A stretch of DNA of 64,000 bases. It comes from Podospora bellae-mahoneyi (lineage: Eukaryota > Ascomycota > Sordariomycetes > Sordariales > Podosporaceae). Location: assembly GCF_035222275.1 (NCBI RefSeq), contig NC_085881.1:372001-436000 (forward strand). Direction: 5' to 3'. Under the pieces are notes generated by a model, which ran no database searches, had not been told where the DNA came from, and was given only the letters and a program-made list of their open reading frames with translations. A program made the position numbers and the translations under genes. Positions 11,082 through 22,379 of the stretch are shown here, in pieces. Each line of letters begins with the position of its first letter. Within the stretch, counting starts at the first letter, position 1.

Positions 11082-13538
11082 ATGGGTGCTGTCATGGCGG
11101 GCCCTGAGGGTTGCTACGATGAAGATCTAAAAGACGGTTCCCCTCAACGCCCTCTTCTTGTTCAAGACACCATCACTCCCGCCAACAACGGCCAACTACG
11201 GCGCCGGCGGCGTATTATGCTCTGGCTAACGGCCTTTTTGGCGGGGCTAACGCTTATTTCCGCACTTCACCAGACGCCTTGTTTGGAAGAGCATGGACCA
11301 GCAACGGCAGCATCGATTGCTAAGCATCATCTCGACGATTTCTGGCAATCCCTCAGATCTCGAGCAGCACAGAATGACGAATCCCCGCCAGCCCCTGCCC
11401 CCACGCGGGCTGTTCTCAAAACCTTTGAAGTCGCACAGCCAGTGCGGATGCCAGATGGCCCAGTTGAGAGCGACGGCTCGACCCGGCATGGGAATGAGTA
11501 CAGCCCCAAGCTGTGCACGGTTTTGCTCATGAGAAGGGACTTTGCGTGGAGCTATGGTGATCCGTTCATTGGTATAGATGTCCCTTTACCACTATGCCCC
11601 ATTTGCACCATGAAATTCTGTCGTTTTCTGAGCTGTCGATTCTGATACAAGAGTCATAACCAGGGGATTATACACCTCCCGACTGTCCTTTCAACAGAGT
11701 GGTGCTCAACTTTAGCTCCGTTTCTGTTGGCAGACAGTTTGACCGGCTTGCGGTGATGTACTTTGGGGATACCGAGGTTTGTAAGTGTATCCGCCTTCAC
11801 ATCATGCCTCGAGGAAGTTGATAATTAATAGTAAATTTCTCAGGGAGAACTTCCACAGCCCAGCCCACCGCGCCTCCCGGAATAAGCTGGATCTACCTCA
11901 AGGACATGACGCACTACATGTACTTCTGGAAACGCCCTCAAAAAGTCATCTTTGACCTGGGAAACCTGATCAGTAAGACCCCGTGCCAGCCGATCTCGTC
12001 CGTTTCGGTGTTGACGTGAACCAAAAGACGAGAAATACACCGGCATCTTCAACACCACCATGACAGCCATCTTCTACAACGACCTAAACCCCCACCCCGC
12101 CAACCAAGCCCAGCAAGCCCCTCCCTCAGACCTGATCCTCCCCATCTCGGCCCGGTTGTCCTCGACCAATTCGCCAAGCGTGTTCACCCTCCCCTCCCAA
12201 CGCGCCGTCACTACCTTTTCCGCTGGCTCCCTTCCTCGTGACATCCGCCGCGCGGTCGTCTCCCTCTCCACCACGGGACAGGCAAGCGAAGAATTCTTCT
12301 GGTCCAACGTCCTCGAGTCAGACACGGCAACATTCGAAGGTGACCCCCTCCCGGGGCTGTCCCCCTTTAGAGAGGTGCAGCTCTACATTGACAACCAACT
12401 CGCCGGGGTGTCGTGGCCTTTTCCCGTCATCTTCACCGGGGGTGTAGTACCGAGTTTGCACCGACCCATCGTTGGGATCCAGGCGTTTGATATCAAGGAG
12501 CAGGAGATTGACATCAGCCCCTGGTTAGCTCTGCTCTGTGATGGAGAGGAACACACGTTCGAGATCAAGATTGCCGGCGTGGGCAGGGATAGGAAGTTGA
12601 CGGAAAAGGTAGGGGACAACTGGGTGGTGACTGGCAAGGTGTTTATCTGGTTGGATTACGACAGGAAGGATGAGCACGCTTGTGCAAAGGGGGATGGGTG
12701 CATCACCACTGGGCTGAAGCAGCCGGTGGTTACAGCGCCGGAGCCCGAGATTGTGGCGCATAGTGAGGCCAAGCTGGATCGGCAGCAGCTTGGTAATGAG
12801 ACGTTGGATTACTCGATTGTGGTCAAGAGAAAGATCGAGATTAGGGGGCAGGTGTCGGCTTTTCTGGGCCGGGAGAAGATGCAGGAAGTGAAATGGGTGC
12901 AGGAGCTGGCGTATTCAAATCAGGGGTTGATTTCTCAGCATGGATTGCAGGCGATAAATGATTTGACGATCGAGGGGAGAGATCAGGCTAGGTTTGTTTC
13001 CAACGATCTGGAGAAAGGCAACCAGCGGGGAGGGTATGAGGTGCTGTATCAGTACCCGCTGTCCGTGAACTCAAGCTATGCGGTATCAGAACAGGGGAAC
13101 TTGAGTATTTGGGCGCACGCCATTCAGGGAAGGCAGGTAGAGGTGGACGGATGGGGAGGAGGGGTGGTGTTCCCGACCGGACTGGAAGCCTTTGACACGG
13201 GATACAGCAGGTCCAAGCTGTACACGATCAAAGAGGGCATAGCAGAGTATCGCCAGACAGGCGATCAGATGAGCAGTACAGGATGGGGCGAGTCGAGCCA
13301 AGAGTTTGAGTTTACGGGTGACGGAGAAGAATTGTACTGGAGGAGCGTGGGGGCTGTGAACGGGACTGTTATCTATGACCGGAAGAGAATGGAAGGGGAC
13401 GTGATTGTGGGAGGTCCCAGAATAGTGTCTCAAGTGGCACTGAACGGTGACGGCGTCTCTACTCAGGCTTCTGGATATGATTCTGGAGACGCGGTAGCAA
13501 AATGGCCAAGGTTGTTTCCGAAGGAAAATGGGGCTTGA
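11082..13538 (+). CDS. Membrane-anchored peptide-N-glycosidase A-type amidase
   Basis: Exons 11082-11571, 11664-11780, 11844-11972, 12028-13538; 748 aa; all three introns are phase 1. PNGase A enzymes cleave N-glycans from Asn in the secretory pathway or vacuole (known for the family). Residues about 40-63 are an Arg cluster followed by one hydrophobic helix (MLWLTAFLAGLTLISAL), predicting a type II membrane anchor with the catalytic part in the lumen. The PNGase A core starts after a linker: DYTPPDCPFNRVVLNF, GRQFDRLAVMYFGDTEVW, WIYLKDMTHYMYFW, then FREVQLYIDNQLAGVSWPF, IFTGGVVPSLHRPIVG, AFDIKEQEIDISPWL and LLCDGEEHTFEI. Several N-x-S/T sites are present. ATG 11082 is the first in frame; ATG 11094 is a possible alternative. 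Family call is strong; the substrate in fungi is not settled. Confidence 0.92.
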
Positions 13539-15100
13539 GCCTGGGTTTGGTCTATTGATTGGTATGAGACAGTAGCACAGCCACTGTTTACTTTCTCCTC
13601 TTGATGATGTACCCACATGTCGATATGGTAACGTGTTGAGTGATCCGGAGTTACGGATAATGGGAGGTGAGTGATAATGGAACCACGGATGGCACTCTTT
13701 TCTCGTAGGTAAACTGGGAAAAGAGGCCGCCAAGATATTTGGACCATGAGCGTCACAACACCACCGGGTGCCAAGCCTCGGTGTGGAATGCTCACCACAA
13801 CCGGGCACGGAGCTCTCCACGAGCCCCGAGATACGGGTGCGCGGAATAGAGTCCATTGTTCTCCGGAGCCGCTGCTTTGGAAACGGGGTTCCACACAATA
13901 TGAGGAGGAGCAGCACGTGGCACTCATGCATCGCCGTTGCTGGGTCAGAGAGAACTAAAAGGCTGAAGGCTGTCATCAGGGGTGGTGGACTGCAACCCTC
14001 GCCACAAAATAATCGACATACAAGTAGGTTAACTCGTACCATATTATGAACTATGCCCTGAAGATAATTACCAGGTCCTCAAGATATTCAATAGGCCTTT
14101 CAAGATATTTGATAGGCCTATGACAATAATTAATAGGCCTATGAAGATAGTTAATACTCCTATAAAGATAGTAATAGGCCTTTTAAAATGTTTAGAAGGC
14201 CGATTGATGTGCTTCTAAGGCATGGGTTTATGATATAGGACAGCTTATTTGCTGTCTCAATATTTTGTAAGGAGTGTGACGGCTTATCGGAGCATTGGCC
14301 CAATGGCGCTAACGGCTTCAACAGAAAAAAAAAGGTGGCTTGTGTCCCAGCCAACCGACCCCATCACGCTTCAACATCCTTGTAGCAGATCACAGAATGC
14401 CTTGCGTGGACTGAGGAGCTGGCGGTAAGCTCGGCGCATGGCTATGGAGGCTATGGAGACACAGAAAGTTTGTGTGGATGAGAGTGTCGCTCTTGTGGAG
14501 CAGCTGTTTCGGACTGGGGCAGACAAAGAGGAATTCGAGGTCGTGGACGGAAGCGCCATTGTTGACATGCGGTGTCGACAAAAGGAGCTTGGGCCGCTGT
14601 CGCCACCAAAAAACTGCCGTCATTGCCCCACTTTTCAGCAGTGTTGTGCAACAGCTCGATGATGCTCTTTCTTCCCCAGTTTCCCCTCGGCCATCCTGGG
14701 CATTATCTCGAGGTTGTATGGCTCCTTCTTTTGTTGATCATATGTGACGGGCTGCTTTCTTAATAATACCACCCTCCGATTTATTGCGACTAGCACTCTT
14801 AGCCAGCCTAAAAACCGAACTCCCCCCCCATCCACACAACCCAAAACCACACCATCCATCATCCGTGCAGAAAGTGACGGCTCGCATTCCTGGGCACCTA
14901 CACACCGGATAGCCAACAGTTCGCCTACAAGACCAGAACTATCCCACGAGTCGTATTATATTTCTCAGCACACATTAAAAAACAACACCTACCCATAGCT
15001 ATTTACGTCACAGACCTCACCTATACGAATTGCCGAATTGATCCAGTTCCGACGACAAAACCCGACGACAGCTACTACCTCGCACAAGGAAATCGCCAAG
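13539..15100. other. 1.56-kb intergenic with AT-rich minisatellite
   Basis: Between PNGase A and NCE102, both on the + strand. The middle holds the 19-21 bp degenerate repeat listed separately. The last 300 bases are A/C-rich and probably include the NCE102 leader. No coding region recognised. Confidence 0.5.
14057..14198. repeat. Degenerate 19-21 bp minisatellite, about seven units
   Basis: Successive units begin CCT and end AGG, with a core like AAGATATTTAAT; lengths run 19-21 nt. Unit junctions form the palindrome ATAGGCCTAT (seen at 14112-14121 and 14133-14142). The array is much more AT-rich than its flanks and every unit differs, so it is old or was mutated after it expanded. Confidence 0.8.
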
Positions 15101-15607
15101 ATGGAAAAAACACCGCTCTACTTCCGCTCAGCGCAGCTCCTCTTCATTCTCATCACCACGGCCCTGATAGGCAATGTGATCGCTACCAACGTCTCGGCCG
15201 CTTCGTCGGCCACAGCAGCCATCAACTTCACCATGTTCGTCCTTGTAATCACCTGGCTAGCCGCCCTTTACGGTCTCATTTCCACCGTCGTTGAGCGTCT
15301 CTCCTACCCGGTCGGCCTTCTCGCCCTCGACGCCGCCGCTACGCTCTTCACCTTTATCGCCGCCATCGTGCTGGCTGCCAAGTTGACAGTTGTTAACTGC
15401 GCCGACCCAGGCGATAAGGCGGCCGATTGGATTGCCTACGGCAGCGCCGACAATACCAAGCGGTGCAGACAGATCCAGGCGTCGACCGTGTTTATGTGGT
15501 TCTTGTTTCCGCTGTTCACGGCCGTTCTGGTGCTGAGCCTCATGGGATTTCGCAGGGGGGGTGGTAGCGTGAGGACTGGTCCGACTATGAGCCAGATTGG
15601 CGTATAA
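15101..15607 (+). CDS. NCE102: NCE102-like MARVEL-domain membrane protein
   Basis: Single exon, 168 aa, starting MEKTPLYFRSAQLLF. Four hydrophobic segments are visible: after the start (LLFILITTALIGNVIA), TMFVLVITWLAALYGLIS, LLALDAAATLFTFIAAIVLA, and FMWFLFPLFTAVLVLSLMG. This is the MARVEL topology of the Nce102/Fhn1 family, and the length matches (about 170-175 aa). Yeast Nce102 is a plasma-membrane protein of eisosomes that senses sphingolipids; despite the family name (non-classical export), a direct export role is doubtful. The loop before the last helix carries two Cys (NCADPG, KRCRQ). ATG 15101 is preferred over the longer open frame because the upstream part is not protein-like. Confidence 0.9.
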   Translation: MEKTPLYFRSAQLLFILITTALIGNVIATNVSAASSATAAINFTMFVLVITWLAALYGLISTVVERLSYPVGLLALDAAATLFTFIAAIVLAAKLTVVNCADPGDKAADWIAYGSADNTKRCRQIQASTVFMWFLFPLFTAVLVLSLMGFRRGGGSVRTGPTMSQIGV

Positions 15608-16121
15608 GCTACGCTGACTTATTGGCTCCCTTTGGTTGTTATGAACGACGGGAAGAGGAATCAAATGTAATGAGGATTAATGACCAACGCCGAGAGGGCT
15701 ATGACGAGGGAGATTCCCTGGGCTTCGTAATGATAAGACATGATGGGAATGCAAAGGCTGGGGCATGTAATGATGGATTAGGTACATGGTTTGGGAGACG
15801 GGTTGTCTTTATTTGGTATATCAGTGGGATCGTGTGTTTGGGATGCGGTAGTGGTGCCCCTGGAGCTGTACACTCAAAATAGCAACCATGTCGATAGGCC
15901 GACTTGAATACCAACAGTTGTATTATCTGCGCATTTGAACGACGAGTTCAGTATGCCGTTGATGTAGCTGTTTTCCCATGTTTTGTGCCGTGTGTATACA
16001 TATCCCAATAACGCCATAAACGCTTCGCGGGGCCGCCCCTTATATAATGCTTCTAATCAGTTGTCGAAAAGAGTGTATGTACTGCTCAGAATGGCTCTTC
16101 CCAGCCCGTGAAACCACCAAG
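15608..16121. other. Intergenic, convergent 3' ends
   Basis: Between the stops of NCE102 (+) and the Mim2-like gene (-). Probably both 3' UTRs; I see nothing else in it. Confidence 0.5.
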
Positions 16122-16516
16122 TCATAACGAAGAAGCCGCTTGCACAGCTCCCACGGCCGCAAACTCTCTCTTATTTGTCCACCGGATCTCGACGTTGTGC
16201 ATCCATTCCATATACCGCGCCCAGCCTGAAGAACTCCAGTTAGCATTATGGGACCTAAAAGGCAACCAGGCACAAGAGCCAGCATACTCCAGTAGGCAAA
16301 CTTGCGGCCAAGATACTTGCCCGCAAATGGCATAATAATCATTGTCAGCAAAAGCTGTAGCTGCTCTAGACTTGTCTCCCACTCCCTTTGGGCATCGGAT
16401 TCGTCTTCGGAATCGAGAATGCTGCTGGAGATGGATGGAAGGGAATCGACATCGTCGTTGTCTGAGGAGGGAGCCATGTCGGAGATGACGAAGGAGTCTG
16501 AAGTGCTCGCCATCAT
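16122..16516 (-). CDS. MIM2: Mim2-like mitochondrial outer-membrane import protein
   Basis: Two exons, 16516-16288 and 16225-16122, 110 aa, joined across a 62-nt intron (GTATGC...TTCAG) that keeps the frame through AYWSWARYMEW. The N-terminal half is acidic and Ser-rich (SSSILDSEDESDAQ). Then comes REWETSLEQLQLLLTMIIMP, the single hydrophobic helix, the short motif GKYLGRKFAYWSWARY, and a C-terminus VEIRWTNKREFAAVG. A small acidic protein with one membrane helix followed by a GR-rich, aromatic segment matches fungal Mim2, which with Mim1 inserts alpha-helical proteins into the outer mitochondrial membrane. The family call rests on memory of this motif, so it is moderate. The frame is open further upstream (to 16615); ATG 16516 or 16513 gives the family-like length. 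Confidence 0.65.
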
Positions 16517-17192
16517 GGAGCTTGGGCGATGAGGTGGGGAGGAGAGCAGCGTTCGTTGGAGTACGTCACGATGTCTGAGGACGGGGGGTGAATCGGGTCT
16601 CGGTAGCGCTTTCACTAGAGCGAATGATTCCCTCTCGTGGTATCGTGGACTGTCTACACTAGGCTCGTGGCAACCGGCGCAGTGGTGAATGTATTGTATG
16701 GGTGCGGCAACCTAAGCATGGAGCAATCCAGCATTCATTCACCTGTCCCACTGGGCGCCTCGCTTGTACTGCAGTAGCTGCTGTAGCGGGCTGGAGTGCT
16801 GGGCACTGTCTACGCACTGTCTCCTCACCACAAGGCTTATCGTTGTCGTTATCGGCAGCTGGCAGTGAGATGGGAGCAAAAAACCCCCGCTTGTCAGGTG
16901 ACTGAGGGCCTGAGTCACAGTGAGTGAATCCAACGTCATGAAGAAGGCGCCAAGTCAGTGATAGGGCGACCATCTCTACACAGAAACCACACTTGTTCGG
17001 CTACCGAGAAAAGGCAAAGCATTAGGAAACAACCTGGCAAAAGAGACGGCTGCTGTGAACCCAGCACTTGTTGCACCCCACGAACCAGCGCACCCCGATC
17101 CCTTCCCTCACTAGCGAAAAAAAGCGGTGGAGAGTCCAGAACATCTTCGAGAAACGAGAAAACCAAGAACCCTGTGACATCCGTGGCCAAAG
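16517..17192. other. Divergent promoter between Mim2-like gene and eIF2 beta
   Basis: Shared upstream region of two divergent genes. No recognisable coding sequence or clear element beyond mixed GC-rich sequence. Confidence 0.5.
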
Positions 17193-18617
17193 ATGAGCAC
17201 TGAAGTAAGTTTTACATCTGTCTATCCTAGCCCTCACCTCCCGCCCTTTCCCCTCACCGGCACAGGCACGAGCACAAGCACTCCCACAGTAAATTCACTA
17301 CCCCTCCAAAGACTACCCTCCCTCTTTTTTTTTTCTCCCACTCCCTTTTGCGCCACCCGAGACCCTACCCACCCTCCCCTTGTCCCTTTGACGGTTGACT
17401 CTTCCTTTGACCACCAAACCCGACAATCGCCCGCCCCTCCGGAAATTTTAGTTCCGAAGCGACTTGACAACCTACGACTGCAACTCGAGACAAACAGCAT
17501 CACTAACATCGTTAGGAACCCTCTCTCCAACGACGTGCCTCGCGCAAATCAGTTGCCTTCACCGACGAGAAGCTTGTAGTCGACGCAGACGGCAGTGTAA
17601 CCATGGTTGCTTCCCCGAACGACGATACCAAAGAGACAGCCATGTCGCATACCCCTCGTACGCCGCCTCTCTCCGCCGCTCTCGGTGCCTTTACTGATGC
17701 TGCCTCTCAAGCACCCGCCGCCGCTCCTGCTGAGGATGCTGACGGGCTCGATCTCAGACTCATGAAGAAAAAGAAGAAGGCCAAGGTCGGGACCGCTGAG
17801 GGTGACGACGAAGCCGCCGCCCCCGTTGCTGGCGAGGAGGGCATCGATCTCTTGCTCAAGAAAAAGAAGAAGAAGGTTCCCAAGGACAATGATGACTTCG
17901 CCAGGAAGCTCGAGAAGCTCAACATCGAAGGCAAGGCGGGTGAAGAGGCTGCTCCTGAGTCGGAGGAGCAGGAGGGTGACTGGGAAAAGGGTACCGGCAT
18001 CTTCAAGCACGACGAGACCAGCACCATCAACTACAGCCCACTCCTCTCCAGATTTTTCGCCCTCTTGTCGCAGAAGAACCCCGACCACGCCTCAACCGGC
18101 ACCCGCTCCTACAAGATTCCTCCTCCTCAGTGCTTGCGCGAAGGCAACAAGAAGACCATTTTCGCCAACCTTGCCGAGATTTGCAAGCGCATGAAGCGTG
18201 CCGACGAGCACGTCACAGCTTACCTCTTTGCTGAGTTGGGTACCAGCGGTTCCGTCGACGGTTCCAGGCGGTTGGTCATCAAAGGTCGCTTCCAACAGAA
18301 ACAGATTGAGAACGTTCTTCGCACGTATATCATAGGTATGTCGTCATGTCTCTGTGGCTCTCTTGTCCGTCGGACGCTAACGCTTCGAAACTAGAATATG
18401 TCACCTGTAAGACGTGCCGTTCCCCCAATACCGAGCTTTCCAAGGGCGAGAATCGCCTTTAGTATGTTTTCCTGCCCCTGCTGTTCACGCGAGTGGCAGT
18501 GCACTAACAACCTCCAGCTTCATTACCTGCAACTCTTGCGGCTCTCGTCGTTCCGTCCAGGCTATCAAGACTGGTTTCTCGGCCCAGGTTGGCAAGAGAA
18601 GAAAGAACAAGGCCTAA
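17193..18617 (+). CDS. SUI3: Translation initiation factor eIF2 subunit beta
   Basis: Exons 17193-17204, 17516-18335, 18395-18461, 18518-18617; 332 aa. It is part of the GTP-binding eIF2 trimer that brings initiator tRNA to the 40S subunit, and it contacts eIF5 and eIF2B through lysine blocks. The first coding exon holds only ATG AGC ACT GAA, followed by a 311-nt intron, long for this window. Two lysine blocks are seen (KKKKKAK, KKKKKK) where yeast and mammals have three. The core follows: [61 protein letters not shown], and a C4 zinc finger CKTC...CNSC interrupted by the third intron, ending GKRRKNKA. All phases agree. Confidence 0.95.
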
Positions 18618-20186
18618 ACGCCATGATTTCTTCGTACAGCATCGGCTTTTGCTTCGGTCGTTTTTTTGGGTCGGGATTCATAAAAGCAACAACGGCGGGG
18701 TTTTTTCCTTTCAATGGGTATTCGTATTGCTCGGTAGAGGGAAGCTTTCGGCAGCGCTGTTTCTGGTCGATAGATGCTCTTGTTGCTGGTTTGTTCGGCG
18801 CTATTCAACATTTGTTGGAGGTAGACTAGTCGACCAAAAACTTCCCCACATCCATACCCCTTTCTTGCCTTGTGGATATGACGGTTGACGATGGGTATAA
18901 GGGGATGGGAATGACGATCATGACGACGAACATAAAGACGGGGGAGATGGGGCAAACGGATGACATGCATTCGAATGGTTAGAGGGCAAGGTTGGGTGGT
19001 CCATTCGGACGCAACTGGTCTAGCATCCTTGTCAACCTATAATGTGCGTTAATCTAATGCCGAGTATACCGAAGCGAACGGAATATTGAGAGAAGTGGTG
19101 CCTGATTTTATGGTGTCTTGGTGATGATTCTTGATGAAGCTGCGGGTGGCGGTGTTCTGCGTGCCACCCTTCGAACAGGCGGAAAAAGAAGTGAACGAAA
19201 GGGGAGAGACGAGAACCTCGAGGAGGGGAGGACAGACGACGGTTTTGATTGTGTGGTTGTCCTCAATATGTGAGTCATTCTATTGATCTATCTACCCATG
19301 CCCCCACTACACTCGGCAACAATGGCGACGCGAAGACAATAAGATGAATGCATTGACCTTCTCTCAGCGAGTAAACAATGGGGATCTCTGCCGGCTACGT
19401 CGTCACTGTCTCCTCATCTTTGAACGCACGCTGCGCAGAGAGTACCAGTCACATTACAAATGGTATATACATAGTTCATTCAACACGGGCTCTTACGGTC
19501 AATACACCTGGCATCCTTTGCTCTCTCTCTTTTTCTCTCTCTCTTCCGCCTTTATACGCATACAGGACCAGACAGCTTTACTCTGCTCAGTGATCAAATC
19601 ACGTATTTTGTCATCAATTTCTTCAGGCATGTATCAAGGCAGGACATGAAAAATCGCGTAGAATAGATAGGTATAGGGTAAAAGTGTAAAACAAGAGAGT
19701 AAAAAGGAAAAAAGAAAATAAAACAAGGAAAACAAGAGGTTCCCCTTCTCACTCAGACCAGAGGGGCAACAGTACAGGCACAATGGTAACGAGACGACGG
19801 GAAGAGAGACAGGCGGAGCAGGATCAAGAGTTTCTGAATGAATCATGCTTGTTGTTCGTGTGTGTTGTGCTGATGTTGTTGAAGAGGGGGAGATGATGAC
19901 GAGTGTTATGTCTTGCTTTCCACAAAAAAGATTCCTTGAAATCCCTTTCAACCCATTCTTCCCCATCCCAAGACCCCAAGTCCAGTTCAGCCAACTGGCT
20001 CCCGGCTTTTACCTCCCCAGACCCTCCCCCAGACCCTCCCCCAGACCCTCTCCATTTCACCCCTTTACGGGTATTCCACAACCCCTCCCCCCTCCCACAA
20101 CAGTTCCCGCCGATACGCTAACAGAAAAAGCCATACAGACATGCTCGAGATGCCATCCTCCAGAGACTACCCCTCTGACCCTATAC
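18618..20186. other. 1.57-kb convergent intergenic region
   Basis: Between the stops of eIF2 beta (+) and PP2C (-). Contains a CT-rich stretch near 19518-19548 and a 3 x 12 bp repeat, listed separately. No gene recognised on either strand. Confidence 0.5.
20017..20052. repeat. 3 x 12 bp tandem repeat (CCAGACCCTCCC)
   Basis: Three adjacent 12-bp units, the third with one change near its end. It lies about 135 bp past the PP2C stop codon, probably in its 3' flank. Confidence 0.75.
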
Positions 20187-22379
20187 TTAAGCGTCCTTCT
20201 TCATCTCCGCCTCGCCGCTAGGTTTCCCCGCAGCCTCTGGCGTTGGCTCGGGCTTCTTCTCCTGCTCCTTCCCGGCAGCAGCTTCGCCACCCTCGACTGA
20301 CGACGCTTTGGACACCTGGCTTGCGAGATCCTTATCCTCCTCCGAGTTGTCAAACATCTCAGTGTCGTCTGAGTCGGTCAGCACCTCGGTCCCATCGCCC
20401 AGGAAGATGATACGGCCCTTGTAACCACCGATGCCAAAGCTTCTGCCAGAGCCACCACCTTGCTTGTTCTCTTCGACATCATACCCGCTGTCACTATCAT
20501 CAAAGTTGTGATGCACGCCGGGGCCGCGGAACTCAGCTAAAATGTGTGAAAGAGCCATGTATTAGTAATGATGTTTTGGTAGAAAAAGTGTGCGGTAGAC
20601 CAGTGTCAAGAGCGCGCTCGGTTCCGAAAAGTATGATGATCCATATGAAAAGGGAGACGAGAATGAGAAAGATACAGGATATGGGGGCAGGTGGTGGTCT
20701 TGATGTGGGCGGAGGAAAACAACCAGAGCGTGCGCGTTTAAGAAGACGGCGAAGATTCCCTACCATATTCGGGCGGGGCACAAGGACCGTCTCCGTTGGC
20801 AACCCGCCGGGCAATCTCCTCATACCACTCTTCCTTGGTCCGTCCCCTGAGGAAAGCGACAATGATCATGGTCATGTTGTCGCAGCCGACGCCTCCCGTC
20901 TCCGAGTTGGAGGCCAGGCAGTTGTCCATCATGTTCTCGCAGATCTTGTCCAAATCCTGCTTGGCAGCGATTCCACGCCTGACGAATTCGACAACGGCTT
21001 GGGAAGATTGGCAATCCCAGATACCTTGTAAATGGACAAGGTTAGCGAACAGTCCAAGAAACAGGGGATAGAGGGGGAAACTGTACCGTCACAAGCAAGC
21101 ACGAGGAACTCATCGTCGTCGCCCAGGTCATGAACCACAACGTCCGGATAAGCTGTCACGATTTGTTGTTCTGGCGCGAGCTCGGCGCTCTTCTTGAATT
21201 CGAAATCACCAATGGCTCTTGACAGGGCCAGGTTCCCGTTGACACGGCCAAAGTCGACAAAGCCACCTGCAGCCGTAATTCGCGCCTTTTCGCCTACACA
21301 TCCGCAACACAATCACCCAGTTAGCGGACAGGCGCGGCTAGGAAAGAGTGACAGCTGTGTTTTCGGCGCACCTTCGTTCTGTGGTTTGTGGTCAAAAGAA
21401 AGGGGCTTCGCCCGGCCCTTTACGCCCAAGACGCCTCTCGAGTCACCAGCGTTCGCCTACCGCGGAGAGGCAAAGTCAGCATCAGTGGGCCAAAGTGGGG
21501 GTGCACAATGAGGGGAATTCTCCTCAGCAGCACGGGGTCAAACATACAACATAGATCTTGTCTTCCGTAATCAGGCCCACGCAGGCAGTGCAGCCGGACA
21601 CTTCCTCCTCGTATTTGGGATCTGTTCAGGAGGCAGCAACAGGTTAGCGAACTCGTTCCAGAAAGGGCGCCATTTTCTGAGTGATTTGGGGATGTTGAAT
21701 CACATAGCCTTCCTCCCCTAGCAAATCTGGACCGTCCAGAACCTCCCGTTTTGTGAGAATAAGAAGACCAGGCTGGCATCATACCGTTGAGAATAGCTCT
21801 GTCGGTCGCCAAAAAGCCATCCTTGAGAGCCTGTTCGTAGTTGCCGGCTTTAAATGTATCCTGCTTCGCAATAATGCTGTGAATGTTGTCGCCCGCAAAC
21901 AGCGCTACCTTGTCGCCGCCGTGGCCATCAAAGACGCCAAAGAAGGAGAGTTTCGAGCTGTGGTCCTTGGCAGCCTTAGTGCCAGCGAGCAGGTCGAGTA
22001 CTGTCGTGTGAGAGTCCTCCATGCTGATGCGCCAGCCCTGCATGGCCGACACGCCATAGAGTAGTCGTTCGTCTCCGCCATTCTCTGAAGCCTATAGGCA
22101 TTATCCCTGCCGCGTTAGCCTCTGGTTTTTGTATCCAGCGCGAGCAGCTGGAAGACGATATTGGCAAGGAAGGGAGCCATGGGTGCGGGCATGTGAGCAC
22201 CATGATCGGCCCCTGGCCTGGGGGGGAGAGCTTGAGGCAGAGAGGGGCAGACGAGCAAAGTGTGTGCGCGCCCGCGATGGCCAGGATGGCAGCACGGACG
22301 GCCAAAAGCTGCGACAACCACCTCTTCAGGAAAAAGCACATACCTTCTCGACAACAGGCTCAGAAAGTGTCTGGCCCAT
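20187..22379 (-). CDS. PTC2: PP2C protein phosphatase, Ptc2/Ptc3 type
   Basis: Seven exons: 22379-22344, 22091-21785, 21621-21548, 21456-21372, 21293-21087, 21024-20764, 20536-20187; 439 aa. Metal-dependent Ser/Thr phosphatase; in yeast Ptc2/3 switch off Hog1 and the DNA-damage checkpoint kinase. It starts with the family signature [12 protein letters not shown] in exon 1. PP2C motifs in order: [18 protein letters not shown] (metal-binding Asp and Gly), [47 protein letters not shown]. After the catalytic core there is an acidic and Glu/Lys/Ala-rich tail of about 115 residues with [14 protein letters not shown]. The third intron removes stops that would break the open frame; the fourth has a weak donor, GTGCGC, but is required by frame. 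Six introns in one gene is many for this window. Confidence 0.94.

Noticed and set aside
13086-14042. 318-codon open frame on the - strand over the PNGase A 3' end
   Set aside because: About half lies opposite the PNGase A coding region, and the rest has no protein-like pattern or start context.
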